In this document: piece after piece, positions 25,055 to 32,542 of the stretch
How the letters are laid out: the number at the start of each line of letters is the position of its first letter
Position numbering within the stretch: position 1 is the first letter of the stretch
DNA from: Microbacterium luteum
GTDB lineage: Bacteria > Actinomycetota > Actinomycetes > Actinomycetales > Microbacteriaceae
DNA length: 64,000 nucleotides
Reading direction: 5' to 3'
Assembly (NCBI RefSeq): GCF_015277875.1
Contig: NZ_CP063814.1
Span: 3,100,001-3,164,000 of the forward strand
The notes under the pieces: model-generated
Seen by the model: the letters and a program-made list of their open reading frames with translations, nothing else
What the model was told of the DNA's origin: nothing
Databases searched by the model: none
Translations under genes and position numbers: made by a program

Positions 25055-26577
25055 CCGTGCGCGTCGAGATCGCGATCGTCGGTGCGGGCTTCGCCGGAAT
25101 CGGCATGGCGCTGGCCCTGCTCCGCGACGGGCGGGAGTCGTTCGTGCTCCTCGAGCGCGGCGACAGCGTCGGCGGCACGTGGCGCGACAACACCTACCCG
25201 GGCGTCGCGTGCGACGTGCCCTCGCACCTGTACGGGTTCGCCGACCACCCGCATCCGGACTGGTCCCGCGTGTTCGCGCCGGGTGCCGAGATCCACCGCT
25301 ACCTCGCCGACGTGGCCGACCGCGCCGGCGTGACCGACCGCACCCGTCTGCGGACGGGCATGACCGGCGCGCGGTGGGACCGCGACTCGTCGACCTGGCG
25401 CGTGAGCACGTCCGACGGCGACACCGTGATCGCCGATGCCCTCGCCATCGCGTGCGGCCGCCTGACGGAACCGCTCATCCCCGAGATCACCGGGCTCGAG
25501 ACGTTCCCTGGGCCGCTGTTCCACTCCGCCCGCTGGGACCACTCCGTTCCCGTCGCGGGGCGCCGCATCGCCGTCGTCGGCACCGGAGCGAGCGCCGTGC
25601 AGCTCGTGCCGGAACTCGTGCGCCGCGGTGCGCACGTGACCCTGTTCCAGCGCACGCCGGCGTGGATCGTGCCCCGCGGCGAGCGCGCGTATTCCTCCGC
25701 CGAGCGTCGACGCTTCGCGCAGCATCCCGAAGCCCTCGCCGACCTTCGAGCGACGCTGTATGCCGAGGGCGAGGCGCGGTTCGCCTCACGCTCCGGCGAT
25801 GCCGCGGCCGCCGACCTCGCGCGCGGCATAGCCCTCGACCACCTGAGCGCGCAGGTCGCCGACCCGGCGCTGCGCGACGCCCTCACCCCCGCCTACGCCT
25901 TCGGCTGCAAGCGCGTGCTGCTGTCGGATGCGTTCTATCCGGCGGTGGTCTCGGATGCGGTCACCCTCGTTCCGGCCGCGCTCGACGCCGTCGACGGCGA
26001 TGTTCTCACCGCAGCCGACGGCTCCCGACACGAGGTGGATGCGCTGGTGCTCGCAACGGGGTTCGCCTCGGCGCAGCAGCCGTACGCCGACCTCGTGACC
26101 GGTGAAGACGGCACCCTCGCCGAACACTGGAGCAGCGGGATGACCTCGTACGCCTCGACCGTGGTCGCCGGGTTCCCCAATCTCTTCGTGCTCAACGGAC
26201 CCAACGCCTCGCTCGGCCACAACTCCTCCGTGCTCATGCTCGAGGAACAGGCCGCGTACGCCGTGCGCACCCTCGCGCGCCGCGAACGCGTCGCCGGCGG
26301 CGTGCTGCGGGTGGACCCGGCCGCCGAAGCGGCCTACACGGCCGAGATCGACCGCGCCGCCGCATCCACCCCCTGGATCACCGGCGGCTGTCGCAACTGG
26401 TACGTCGACCCCCGGTCCGGGCGCCTGACGCTCTTGTGGCCCGGCACCGTCGAGGCCTTCCGCGACCGGCTCGCACGCGCCGACGGGTCCGAGTTCCTCG
26501 CCCCGGCACCCGCTGCGGCGACCACCGCATCCGCCCCCACGCTGCGCCCACGTCCCCTTCCAGGAGGAGCATCATGA
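25051..26577 (+). CDS. Flavin-containing monooxygenase, Baeyer-Villiger type
   Basis: A 508-aa flavoprotein. FAD-binding GAGFAGIGMA is at residue 10, then GGTWRDNTYPGVACDVPSHLY (the BVMO/FMO substrate-loop region), NADPH-binding GTGASAVQ near residue 178, and FQRTPAWIVPRGER. NAD(P)H-dependent oxygenation of a ketone or similar carbonyl is expected; the substrate is unknown. It overlaps fbiC by ATGA at 25051 and the FGD gene at its end, so it is firmly inside the F420 operon although these enzymes use FAD, not F420. Confidence 0.9.
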   Translation: MTVRVEIAIVGAGFAGIGMALALLRDGRESFVLLERGDSVGGTWRDNTYPGVACDVPSHLYGFADHPHPDWSRVFAPGAEIHRYLADVADRAGVTDRTRLRTGMTGARWDRDSSTWRVSTSDGDTVIADALAIACGRLTEPLIPEITGLETFPGPLFHSARWDHSVPVAGRRIAVVGTGASAVQLVPELVRRGAHVTLFQRTPAWIVPRGERAYSSAERRRFAQHPEALADLRATLYAEGEARFASRSGDAAAADLARGIALDHLSAQVADPALRDALTPAYAFGCKRVLLSDAFYPAVVSDAVTLVPAALDAVDGDVLTAADGSRHEVDALVLATGFASAQQPYADLVTGEDGTLAEHWSSGMTSYASTVVAGFPNLFVLNGPNASLGHNSSVLMLEEQAAYAVRTLARRERVAGGVLRVDPAAEAAYTAEIDRAAASTPWITGGCRNWYVDPRSGRLTLLWPGTVEAFRDRLARADGSEFLAPAPAAATTASAPTLRPRPLPGGAS

Positions 26578-27593
26578 CCTTTCCGCTGCGCTTCGGCTAC
26601 AAGGCATCGTCCGAGCAGTTCGGCCCGAGCGAACTCGTCGAGTTCGGCGTGCTGGCCGAGGAGATGGGCTTCGACTCCGTGTTCCTCTCCGACCACTTCC
26701 AGCCCTGGATGCACGACGGCGGCCACGCCCCCGCCGCCCTGCCATGGCTCGGGGCGCTCGGGGCCCGCACCGAACGGGTGCTCATCGGCACATCCGTTCT
26801 GACGCCGAGCTTCCGTTACCACCCCGCCGTTATCGCGCAGGCCTTCGCGACGCTGGGGGTGATGTTCCCGGACCGCGTCGTTCTCGGCGTCGGCACCGGC
26901 GAGGCGCTCAACGAGGTGACGCTCGGGCTGGAGTGGCCCGACGCGCCGGAGCGGTTCCAGCGCCTCAAGGAGGCGATCCTGATGATCCAGCAGCTCTGGG
27001 CCGACGAACGCGTCACGTACGACGGGACCTACTACTCCGTGAAGGACGCGACCATCTACGACCGGCCCGGCGCCGAGCATCCCGTGCCGATCTACATCGG
27101 CGCCGCCGGACCCGCCGCCACCCGCCTCGCCGGACGCATCGCGGACGGGTTCATCACCACCAGCGGCAAGAAGCGCGAGCTGTACACCGATACGCTGCTG
27201 CCCGCGCTGGCGGACGGCCTCGGCAAGGCCGGGCGCGCATCCGACGCGATCGACACCCTCATGGAGGTGAAGGTGTCGTATCACCCCGACCACGACACCG
27301 CCCTCGAGAAGACGCGGTTCTGGGCCCCGCTCGCGCTCACGCCCGAGGAGAAGCGCGACGTGCACGATCCGATCGAGATGCAGCGGCGTGCGGCCGAGCT
27401 GCCGATCGAGCGGGCGGCCTCGCGCTTCATCGTCTCGACCGACCCCGACGAGCACGTCGGGCGGATCTCGGAGTACATCGAACTCGGCTTCCGGCACCTC
27501 GTCTTCCATGACCCCGGCCACGACCAGGCCGAGTTCCTGCGCATGTACGGGGCGGAGATCCTCCCGCGCCTGCGCGCGAAGTACGCCTCGTGA
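26574..27593 (+). CDS. fgd: F420-dependent glucose-6-phosphate dehydrogenase
   Basis: A 339-aa luciferase-like-fold enzyme that oxidises glucose-6-phosphate and reduces F420. FGD signatures are present: FGYKASSEQFGPSEL, FLSDHFQPWMHDGGHAP (active-site His and Trp), TSVLTPSFRYHPAV, GTGEALNEV and a C-terminal FHDPGHDQAEFLRMYG. Length is as in mycobacterial FGD1. A strong AGGAGG precedes the ATG, which overlaps the monooxygenase stop (ATGA). Regenerates reduced F420 for other enzymes encoded elsewhere. Confidence 0.93.
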   Translation: MTFPLRFGYKASSEQFGPSELVEFGVLAEEMGFDSVFLSDHFQPWMHDGGHAPAALPWLGALGARTERVLIGTSVLTPSFRYHPAVIAQAFATLGVMFPDRVVLGVGTGEALNEVTLGLEWPDAPERFQRLKEAILMIQQLWADERVTYDGTYYSVKDATIYDRPGAEHPVPIYIGAAGPAATRLAGRIADGFITTSGKKRELYTDTLLPALADGLGKAGRASDAIDTLMEVKVSYHPDHDTALEKTRFWAPLALTPEEKRDVHDPIEMQRRAAELPIERAASRFIVSTDPDEHVGRISEYIELGFRHLVFHDPGHDQAEFLRMYGAEILPRLRAKYAS

Positions 27594-27636
27594 CCCGCGT
27601 CGTGGCTGCTTCGTCGTGGCGCGCGTGCGCGTGCGC

Positions 27637-27714
27637 GTGCACGAACTCAGGCTGGAGACACCCCGTTGGCCCGGATGAGGCGGAATGACCCCCGCACAGC
27701 CTGAGTTGGTGCAC
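27637..27714. repeat. Palindromic element, family 3, copy 1
   Basis: Left arm GTGCACGAACTCAGGCTG and right arm CAGCCTGAGTTGGTGCAC pair with two mismatches around a 40-bp centre. It occupies the fgd-cofC junction and overlaps the only ATG available for cofC. A second copy is at 28496-28573. Confidence 0.75.
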
Positions 27715-28410
27715 GGCGTCGGAGATGACCCGGCGGGTGGGGACGAGCCGGCGGGTGGGGGCGACCCGGTGGGAGGGGGCGACCCGGCGGGAGGGGACGA
27801 GCCGGCGGTTCAGCGGTGGCAGGTCGTCATTCCGGTGAAGCCCGCGCGACGGGGGAAATCACGACTCGCATCCGGGGCGTCGCGTGAGGGTCTGGCGCGT
27901 GCGATCGCGCTGGATACCATCGCCGCGGCGGCCTCGTCCCCGGTGGTCGCGCAGGTGTTCGTCGTGACCGACGACGCGGGGCTGCCGCTGGCCGCGGCCG
28001 ACATCCCCGGACTTCGGTTCGTCGCCGAGGAGGAGGCTCGCGGCCTCGACGCGGCGATCGCACTCGGCATGGCGGCAGCGGGAACGGACGCACATCGCGC
28101 CGCGCTTCTCGGCGACCTTCCGGCGCTCCGGCCCGACGACCTCGCCGCGGCGCTCGAAGCCGCCACCGCTCATCCGCGGGCCGTGGTCGCCGATGCCGAA
28201 GGCACCGGCTCGACGCTGGTGACCGCGACGGCAGGGGAGGAATGGACGTCGGCCTTCGGCGACGGATCCTTCGCGCGTCACCTCGAGATGGGGTGCGCGG
28301 CGCTCGACATCCCACGCGACTCGACCGTCCGTCGAGACGTGGATACACCGGAGCAGCTGGAAACTGCCGCGACCCTCGGCGTCGGCCCGCGCACCGCCGC
28401 GCTGCTGTAG
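27685..28410 (+). CDS. cofC: 2-phospho-L-lactate (phosphoenolpyruvate) guanylyltransferase CofC/FbiD
   Basis: Up to 241 aa. The nucleotidyltransferase core starts at about residue 43 (WQVVIPVKPARRGKSRL), with LGDLPALRPDDL and AVVADAEGTGSTLV as in CofC/FbiD, which activates the lactyl or enolpyruvyl phosphate for CofD. The first about 40 codons are a Gly/Asp/Pro repeat (GDDPAGG, GDPVGGG) encoded by tandem DNA repeats, and the ATG lies inside palindromic element 3. A downstream GTG (27709 or 27769) may be the true start. 91 bp separate it from fgd. Confidence 0.85.
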   Translation: MTPAQPELVHGVGDDPAGGDEPAGGGDPVGGGDPAGGDEPAVQRWQVVIPVKPARRGKSRLASGASREGLARAIALDTIAAAASSPVVAQVFVVTDDAGLPLAAADIPGLRFVAEEEARGLDAAIALGMAAAGTDAHRAALLGDLPALRPDDLAAALEAATAHPRAVVADAEGTGSTLVTATAGEEWTSAFGDGSFARHLEMGCAALDIPRDSTVRRDVDTPEQLETAATLGVGPRTAALL

Positions 28411-28495
28411 CTGCCGCACACCGCCGGCACGCCGACGCCGGTCCGTCCGCCACGCCGGCCCGGTCCGTCCGTCACGTCTGTCACCCCGCCCCCGC

Positions 28496-28573
28496 GTGCC
28501 GCAACTCAGGCTCAGCGCGCCGCAGGCAGCCTTCCCGGGCTCTTGCACACCTCCACAGCCTGAATTGGGGCAC
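28496..28573. repeat. Palindromic element, family 3, copy 2
   Basis: Arms GTGCCGCAACTCAGGCT and AGCCTGAATTGGGGCAC pair with about three mismatches. It lies in the convergent gap between cofC and the TSUP gene. Confidence 0.72.
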
Positions 28574-28646
28574 ATTGGGGTGACGGAAACGGGCCTGGGG
28601 ATGGCGGCACATCGGGTGACGGAGACGGGCCTGGGTCGGGGCCGGC
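28571..28646. repeat. Two tandem copies of a ~37-bp unit
   Basis: CACATTGGGGTGACGGAAAC is followed about 37 bp later by CACATCGGGTGACGGAGAC, with GGGCCTGGG in both units. It directly abuts palindromic element 3 copy 2; no coding function is evident. Confidence 0.6.
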
Positions 28647-28665
28647 AGCCCCGGCCGGAGGCGGG

Positions 28666-29412
28666 TCAGAACAGGAGGTAGACGGCGCCGACGATGGTGA
28701 AGACGATGACCAGACGCTCGAAGAGGCGCTGATCGAGGCGGTTCGCCCACCAGCGCCCGAGAAGAGCGCCGACCACGACGAGCGGAACGAGGATGGCGTC
28801 GAGCACCAGGCCCGCAGGTGTGATGATCCCGAGGCCGATGGAGAAGGGCAGCTTGGCGATGTTCACGAGGAAGAAGAACCACGCCGCAGTGCCGAGGAAC
28901 TCCTTCACGGCGAAACGCGACGCGAGGAAGTACATCGACATCACCGGTCCCGCCGCGTTGGCCACCATCGTCGTGAAGCCGCCGAGCGTGCCGTAACCGG
29001 CCGCGGCGACCGGGTGCGGGCCGGCGCCGGCGACGACGGGCGCAAAACGGCGACGCAGCAGAGTGAAGGCGACCACGGCGAGCAGGATCACACCGATCAC
29101 CCGGCTGACCCACTCGTCGTTCGCCACCGCGAGGAAGACGGCACCCAGCACGAGACCGACCAGCACGGCGGGCGCGAGCCGCACCAGCGCCCTCCAGTTC
29201 GCATCACGCCGGTAGGACACGATCGCGAACAGGTCGGCGACGATGAGGAGGACGAGCAGCGTTCCGGTCGATTCCCGAGCCGGCAGAACGGCGGCGAACA
29301 CCGCCACCGACAGCGTGTTCACCCCGGGGATCGCCGTCTTGGACACCCCGACGACGAACGCCGACAGGCCGAGCAGCAGCCACGCCCACACGGCGAGGTC
29401 GGGAACGATCAC
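28666..29412 (-). CDS. TSUP/TauE-SafE family membrane transporter
   Basis: A 248-aa integral membrane protein with about eight hydrophobic segments. The two TauE/SafE half-repeats are seen as GVSKTAIPGVNTLSV near the N-terminus and GTLGGFTTMVANAAGPVMSMY in the middle. Family members export sulfite or organosulfur anions; the substrate here is unknown. The GTG at 29412 overlaps the cofD stop (GTGA), placing it in a hemD-cofD-TSUP run. Confidence 0.9.
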   Translation of the reverse strand: MIVPDLAVWAWLLLGLSAFVVGVSKTAIPGVNTLSVAVFAAVLPARESTGTLLVLLIVADLFAIVSYRRDANWRALVRLAPAVLVGLVLGAVFLAVANDEWVSRVIGVILLAVVAFTLLRRRFAPVVAGAGPHPVAAAGYGTLGGFTTMVANAAGPVMSMYFLASRFAVKEFLGTAAWFFFLVNIAKLPFSIGLGIITPAGLVLDAILVPLVVVGALLGRWWANRLDQRLFERLVIVFTIVGAVYLLF

Positions 29413-30416
29413 ACGCCGGCCAGGGCGAGCGCGGCGTCGACAATGTCAGCCGACCGCGCGGGGTCGGTCATCCACAGCGGCCGGGCGTGCGCGTCGAGTC
29501 CGAGCGCGCGGACGGCGTTGACGGCGGCAGCGTCCTCCTGTGCGACGAGCCAGGAATCCAGCACGCCGTCGCCGCTGCGCGCACCGTACAGTCCGGCGAC
29601 GCCGACGGCCGAGGTCTCCACGCCGATCGCGGTCAGACACACGTCGGCCATGCCGCGCACGACCCGGCCGCCGATGATCGGCGAGACCCCGACGACCGGT
29701 GCGTCGGTGTGGCGCAGGGCCGAACGGATGCCGGGAACGGCCAGGATCGGTCCGATCGACACGACCGGGTTCGACGGGCCGACGAGCACGACGTCGGCGG
29801 CGGCGATCGCGTCGGCGACACCGGGCGCCGGCGCAGCCGCTTCGATGCCGGGATTGTCGAAGGCGAGCGGGCGCAGGCTGGCCCGGTGCCGGGTCCACCA
29901 CTCCTGGAAGTGCATCGGCCGCGGCCCCGTCTCCGGTTCGTCGACGGTCACGATCGTGTCGACCTCGGCGTCGGTCATCGGCAGCAGGCGCGCGCCGAGA
30001 TCCCACCGGGCCGCCATCAGCTCCAGCACTCGGGTCGGCGTCGCCCCGTCGCGCAGCCATCCCGTCCGCGCGAGGTGGGTGCCGAGGTCCAGGTCGCCCA
30101 GGGTGAACCACGGCCACCCGGCGCCCCACGCCTGCAGCTCGGCGTTCACGCGTTCGGAGTCGTCCTGACGACCCCAGCCGCGCTGGGTGTCGTTGACCCC
30201 GGCGAGCGCGTACGTGATCGAGTCGACGTCGGGCTGCAGGCGCACACCCGACAGCCACAGGTCGTCACCGGTGTTGACGACCACGGTGAGGTGATCGGCG
30301 GATGCGGCGACGCCGCGTCGCCGGAGCGCCTCCCGCGCGCCCAGGACGAACTTGGACCCGCCGACGCCGCCGGCGAGCACTACGATGCGCGGCGTGCCGC
30401 CGCCCCGAACCCCCAC
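29409..30416 (-). CDS. cofD: 2-phospho-L-lactate transferase CofD/FbiA
   Basis: A 335-aa enzyme that transfers the phospholactyl or phosphoenolpyruvyl group to FO, giving F420-0. Family hallmarks: VVLAGGVGGSKFVLG, NTGDDLWLSGVRLQPDVDSITYALAG, FTLGDLDLGTHLAR, VLVGPSNPVVSIGPIL and GGRVVRGMAD. It is the partner of cofC and fbiC on the other strand. The GTG at 30416 is 2 bp after the hemD stop, so both are probably co-transcribed. The F420 gamma-glutamyl ligase gene is not in the window. Confidence 0.93.
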   Translation of the reverse strand: MGVRGGGTPRIVVLAGGVGGSKFVLGAREALRRRGVAASADHLTVVVNTGDDLWLSGVRLQPDVDSITYALAGVNDTQRGWGRQDDSERVNAELQAWGAGWPWFTLGDLDLGTHLARTGWLRDGATPTRVLELMAARWDLGARLLPMTDAEVDTIVTVDEPETGPRPMHFQEWWTRHRASLRPLAFDNPGIEAAAPAPGVADAIAAADVVLVGPSNPVVSIGPILAVPGIRSALRHTDAPVVGVSPIIGGRVVRGMADVCLTAIGVETSAVGVAGLYGARSGDGVLDSWLVAQEDAAAVNAVRALGLDAHARPLWMTDPARSADIVDAALALAGV

Positions 30417-30418
30417 GC

Positions 30419-31213
30419 TCAGGGGGCGTATTCGTCAGCCGGTTGCGGAAGGGGGAACCGGGACACGGCAGCGAGAAGGGAATCGACCGACTGCATCTCG
30501 GCGATCACGTCGACGAGGAGACCGGCGCGCTTGGCGTCTTTCGCGGTCCGTGGCCCGATGGCCGCGATGATCGTCGTCTCCGGGATCACCGCGAACTGCT
30601 CGCGAACCTGGTCGGCAACCGACCCGCTGGTGACAAGGATCGCGTTGATGCGGCCCGTGCGCACGTCTCCGATGACCTTGTCGGAGGCGGGCACACCCAC
30701 GGTCCGGTAGGCGACGACGCTGCGCACGTGGTGACCGGCCTCCACGAGCATGCGGGTGAGCACCGGCTTGGCGATCTCGCTGCGGAGGGTGAGCACCTGC
30801 CGCGGCTCAGGTTCGGCGGCGATCATCTGCTCGGCCATGCCCGCAGCGGAGTTGTCGCGCTCCGGCACGAGGTCGACCTTGTAGCCGACCGCGGTGAGCG
30901 CGGCCGCCGTCGTTTCGCCGACCGCGGCGACCTTCGTCGAGGCCGGGATCTTGGCGTGGTAGGCGTAGAGCACGTCGACCGTGGTGGCACTCGTGACCGT
31001 CAGCCAGTCGAAGGCGCCGTCGGCGAGGTCGGCGAGCGACTGCTCGAGCGTCGCCTGATCGGTCGAGGGCGCGAAGTTGATGAGCGGCGCGATGACCGGG
31101 GTTCCGCCGCTGCGGCGGATCGTCGCGGCGACGCCGTCGCCCCACGGTCCCCCGCGGGGCACGAGCAGCCGCCATCCGGTGAGGGGCTTGGGCTGCGGTG
31201 AAGTGTGATTCAT
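30419..31213 (-). CDS. hemD: Uroporphyrinogen-III synthase
   Basis: A 264-aa two-domain HemD. The sequence is poorly conserved as usual for the family, but LLVPRGGPWGD, WLTVTSATTVDVL, VAAVGETTAAAL, VLTLRSEIAKPVL, VVAYRTVGVP, AILVTSGSVADQV and AAIGPRTAKDAKRAGL follow the standard order. It closes the linear tetrapyrrole into uroporphyrinogen III. The ATG at 31213 was chosen; the longer frame upstream has no ribosome site and overlaps an unannotated 178-bp gap. Confidence 0.88.
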   Translation of the reverse strand: MNHTSPQPKPLTGWRLLVPRGGPWGDGVAATIRRSGGTPVIAPLINFAPSTDQATLEQSLADLADGAFDWLTVTSATTVDVLYAYHAKIPASTKVAAVGETTAAALTAVGYKVDLVPERDNSAAGMAEQMIAAEPEPRQVLTLRSEIAKPVLTRMLVEAGHHVRSVVAYRTVGVPASDKVIGDVRTGRINAILVTSGSVADQVREQFAVIPETTIIAAIGPRTAKDAKRAGLLVDVIAEMQSVDSLLAAVSRFPLPQPADEYAP

Positions 31214-31391
31214 TCGGGAGGCTCTCGTCGATGCACGAGTCGGCCGCCCGGGCGTTCGAGCAACCGACGGGCGGAACGAATCCGGGTCTCGGGCTCGCAC
31301 CGTCGGCAGCAATCGCACCATTGCACTGCCAGTCCTGAGCATACCCCGCTGGATGAAAGCCGGGAACGGTGCTCGGGACCGCCGAGATGAA

Positions 31392-31664
31392 TCAGCGGGT
31401 GTAGAGGCGAACGAGGCCCCACACGCCGACGCCGATCGCGGCGGCTCCGGCGACGACGATCGCGACCGCGGCCGCGGGATTGCGCTGGCTGAACGCCCGG
31501 GCATCGGTGATCGTGCGATCCGTGGCAACGGCCACCCGACGCGGTACGTTCGCCTTCTCTTCGATCGCGAGCAGAGCGGCTTTCAACTCGGCGCGGGCAC
31601 TCTCGACGGGATCGGTGATGCCGAGGGGCACGGCCGTGCGGGGCAGCGGAGCGTTAGAGCTCAT
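31392..31664 (-). CDS. DUF3618-like small membrane protein
   Basis: A 90-aa protein with an N-terminal amphipathic part (ESARAELKAALLAIEEKANVP) and one C-terminal helix (AAAVAIVVAGAAAIGVGVW), the layout of actinobacterial DUF3618 proteins that sit beside holin-like and YtxH-like genes. It overlaps the upstream holin-like gene by 11 bp, so translation is linked. Confidence 0.75.
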   Translation of the reverse strand: MSSNAPLPRTAVPLGITDPVESARAELKAALLAIEEKANVPRRVAVATDRTITDARAFSQRNPAAAVAIVVAGAAAIGVGVWGLVRLYTR

Positions 31665-32055
31665 CGCGGACTTCCTTCACATCCTGGGCGATGGACTGGA
31701 CGGGGTTCTGGCGCTTCACGAGCCGGCGGAACCGCATCACGCCCAACAGGGCGAGCACGACCGCGATCAGCACCATCGCGAAGAACACCACGAGTGCGGA
31801 CAGCCACACCGGCCACCACGACGACAGGCCGGCGATGGCCCAGGCACCCAGGGCCGGAACCGACCAGAACAGCACGAAGAGCGCGGCGACCATCCACAGC
31901 GCCCCCCAGCCGCCGTCCTTCGCCGTGCGGGCGAGCCACGCCTTGGCGGCGTCGACCTCGGCGATGACGAGCGCCCGGACGAGTTCCGGGATCTCGCCGA
32001 GGAGGGTCAGCAGACTGTCGTCCGCGCGGTCGCGGAAACCACGGGGCGTCGACAT
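31654..32055 (-). CDS. Holin-X/DUF1469-like membrane protein
   Basis: A 133-aa protein. An N-terminal helix (LLTLLGEIPELVRALVIAEVDAA) precedes two close membrane helices (about 50-75 and 80-110), and the RRLVKRQNPVQSIAQDVKEVRDEL tail is hydrophilic. This is the actinobacterial 'phage holin family' shape; these chromosomal copies are envelope proteins and there is no phage gene nearby. Middle gene of a three-gene set. Confidence 0.78.
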   Translation of the reverse strand: MSTPRGFRDRADDSLLTLLGEIPELVRALVIAEVDAAKAWLARTAKDGGWGALWMVAALFVLFWSVPALGAWAIAGLSSWWPVWLSALVVFFAMVLIAVVLALLGVMRFRRLVKRQNPVQSIAQDVKEVRDEL

Positions 32056-32056
32056 C

Positions 32057-32440
32057 TCAGGCCCCGCCGCGAGGTTCGACCGTGACCTCGCCGTCGTCGA
32101 CGGCGTCCTTCACGGCCTCCGCCGACTCCTTCGCGGCCTTCTGGAGGTCTCCCTCGGCCTTCTCGCCGGTCTTCAGCGCTGCGTCGAGACGCTGCCCGGG
32201 GGTGCCCTTGGTGGTGGCGGCCTTGGTGACCTTCACCGCGGTGTCCCACACGGTGCTGGGCAGTGCCGCGGCGCTCGACTTGGCGAAGTCCTTCACCTTG
32301 TCGACCTGGCTCTGCACCGGCGCGGCGCTCCACAGCTTGTCGGCCTGGGTCTTGATCTGCTCGTACCGCTCACGGCCGGCGCGTGTGCCGAGGACGTAGC
32401 CCGCGGCCAGTCCGATGACGAGTCCTACCTTGCCCCTCAT
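32057..32440 (-). CDS. YtxH-like protein
   Basis: A 127-aa protein with a short glycine-rich membrane helix (VGLVIGLAAGYVLGTRAGRERY) followed by a long Ala/Lys-rich helical region, as in YtxH/general stress proteins. The gap to the next gene is 1 bp. First of the three small envelope genes placed between hemY and hemD. The 100-bp gap upstream shows no clear promoter. Confidence 0.8.
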   Translation of the reverse strand: MRGKVGLVIGLAAGYVLGTRAGRERYEQIKTQADKLWSAAPVQSQVDKVKDFAKSSAAALPSTVWDTAVKVTKAATTKGTPGQRLDAALKTGEKAEGDLQKAAKESAEAVKDAVDDGEVTVEPRGGA

Positions 32441-32542
32441 GGGGTCTCCTCACGATCGGTGGAGATGCTGGTCAACTCCAGGGTAGCGATGTATGCCCGC
32501 GTCGGCATCCTGGGTTGACATCGGCGGGTGAGACGGATTCCG

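Noticed and set aside
31654..32055. Prophage holin
   Set aside because: No lysin, capsid, tail or integrase genes nearby; this holin-like family is normal in actinobacterial chromosomes next to DUF3618 and YtxH genes.
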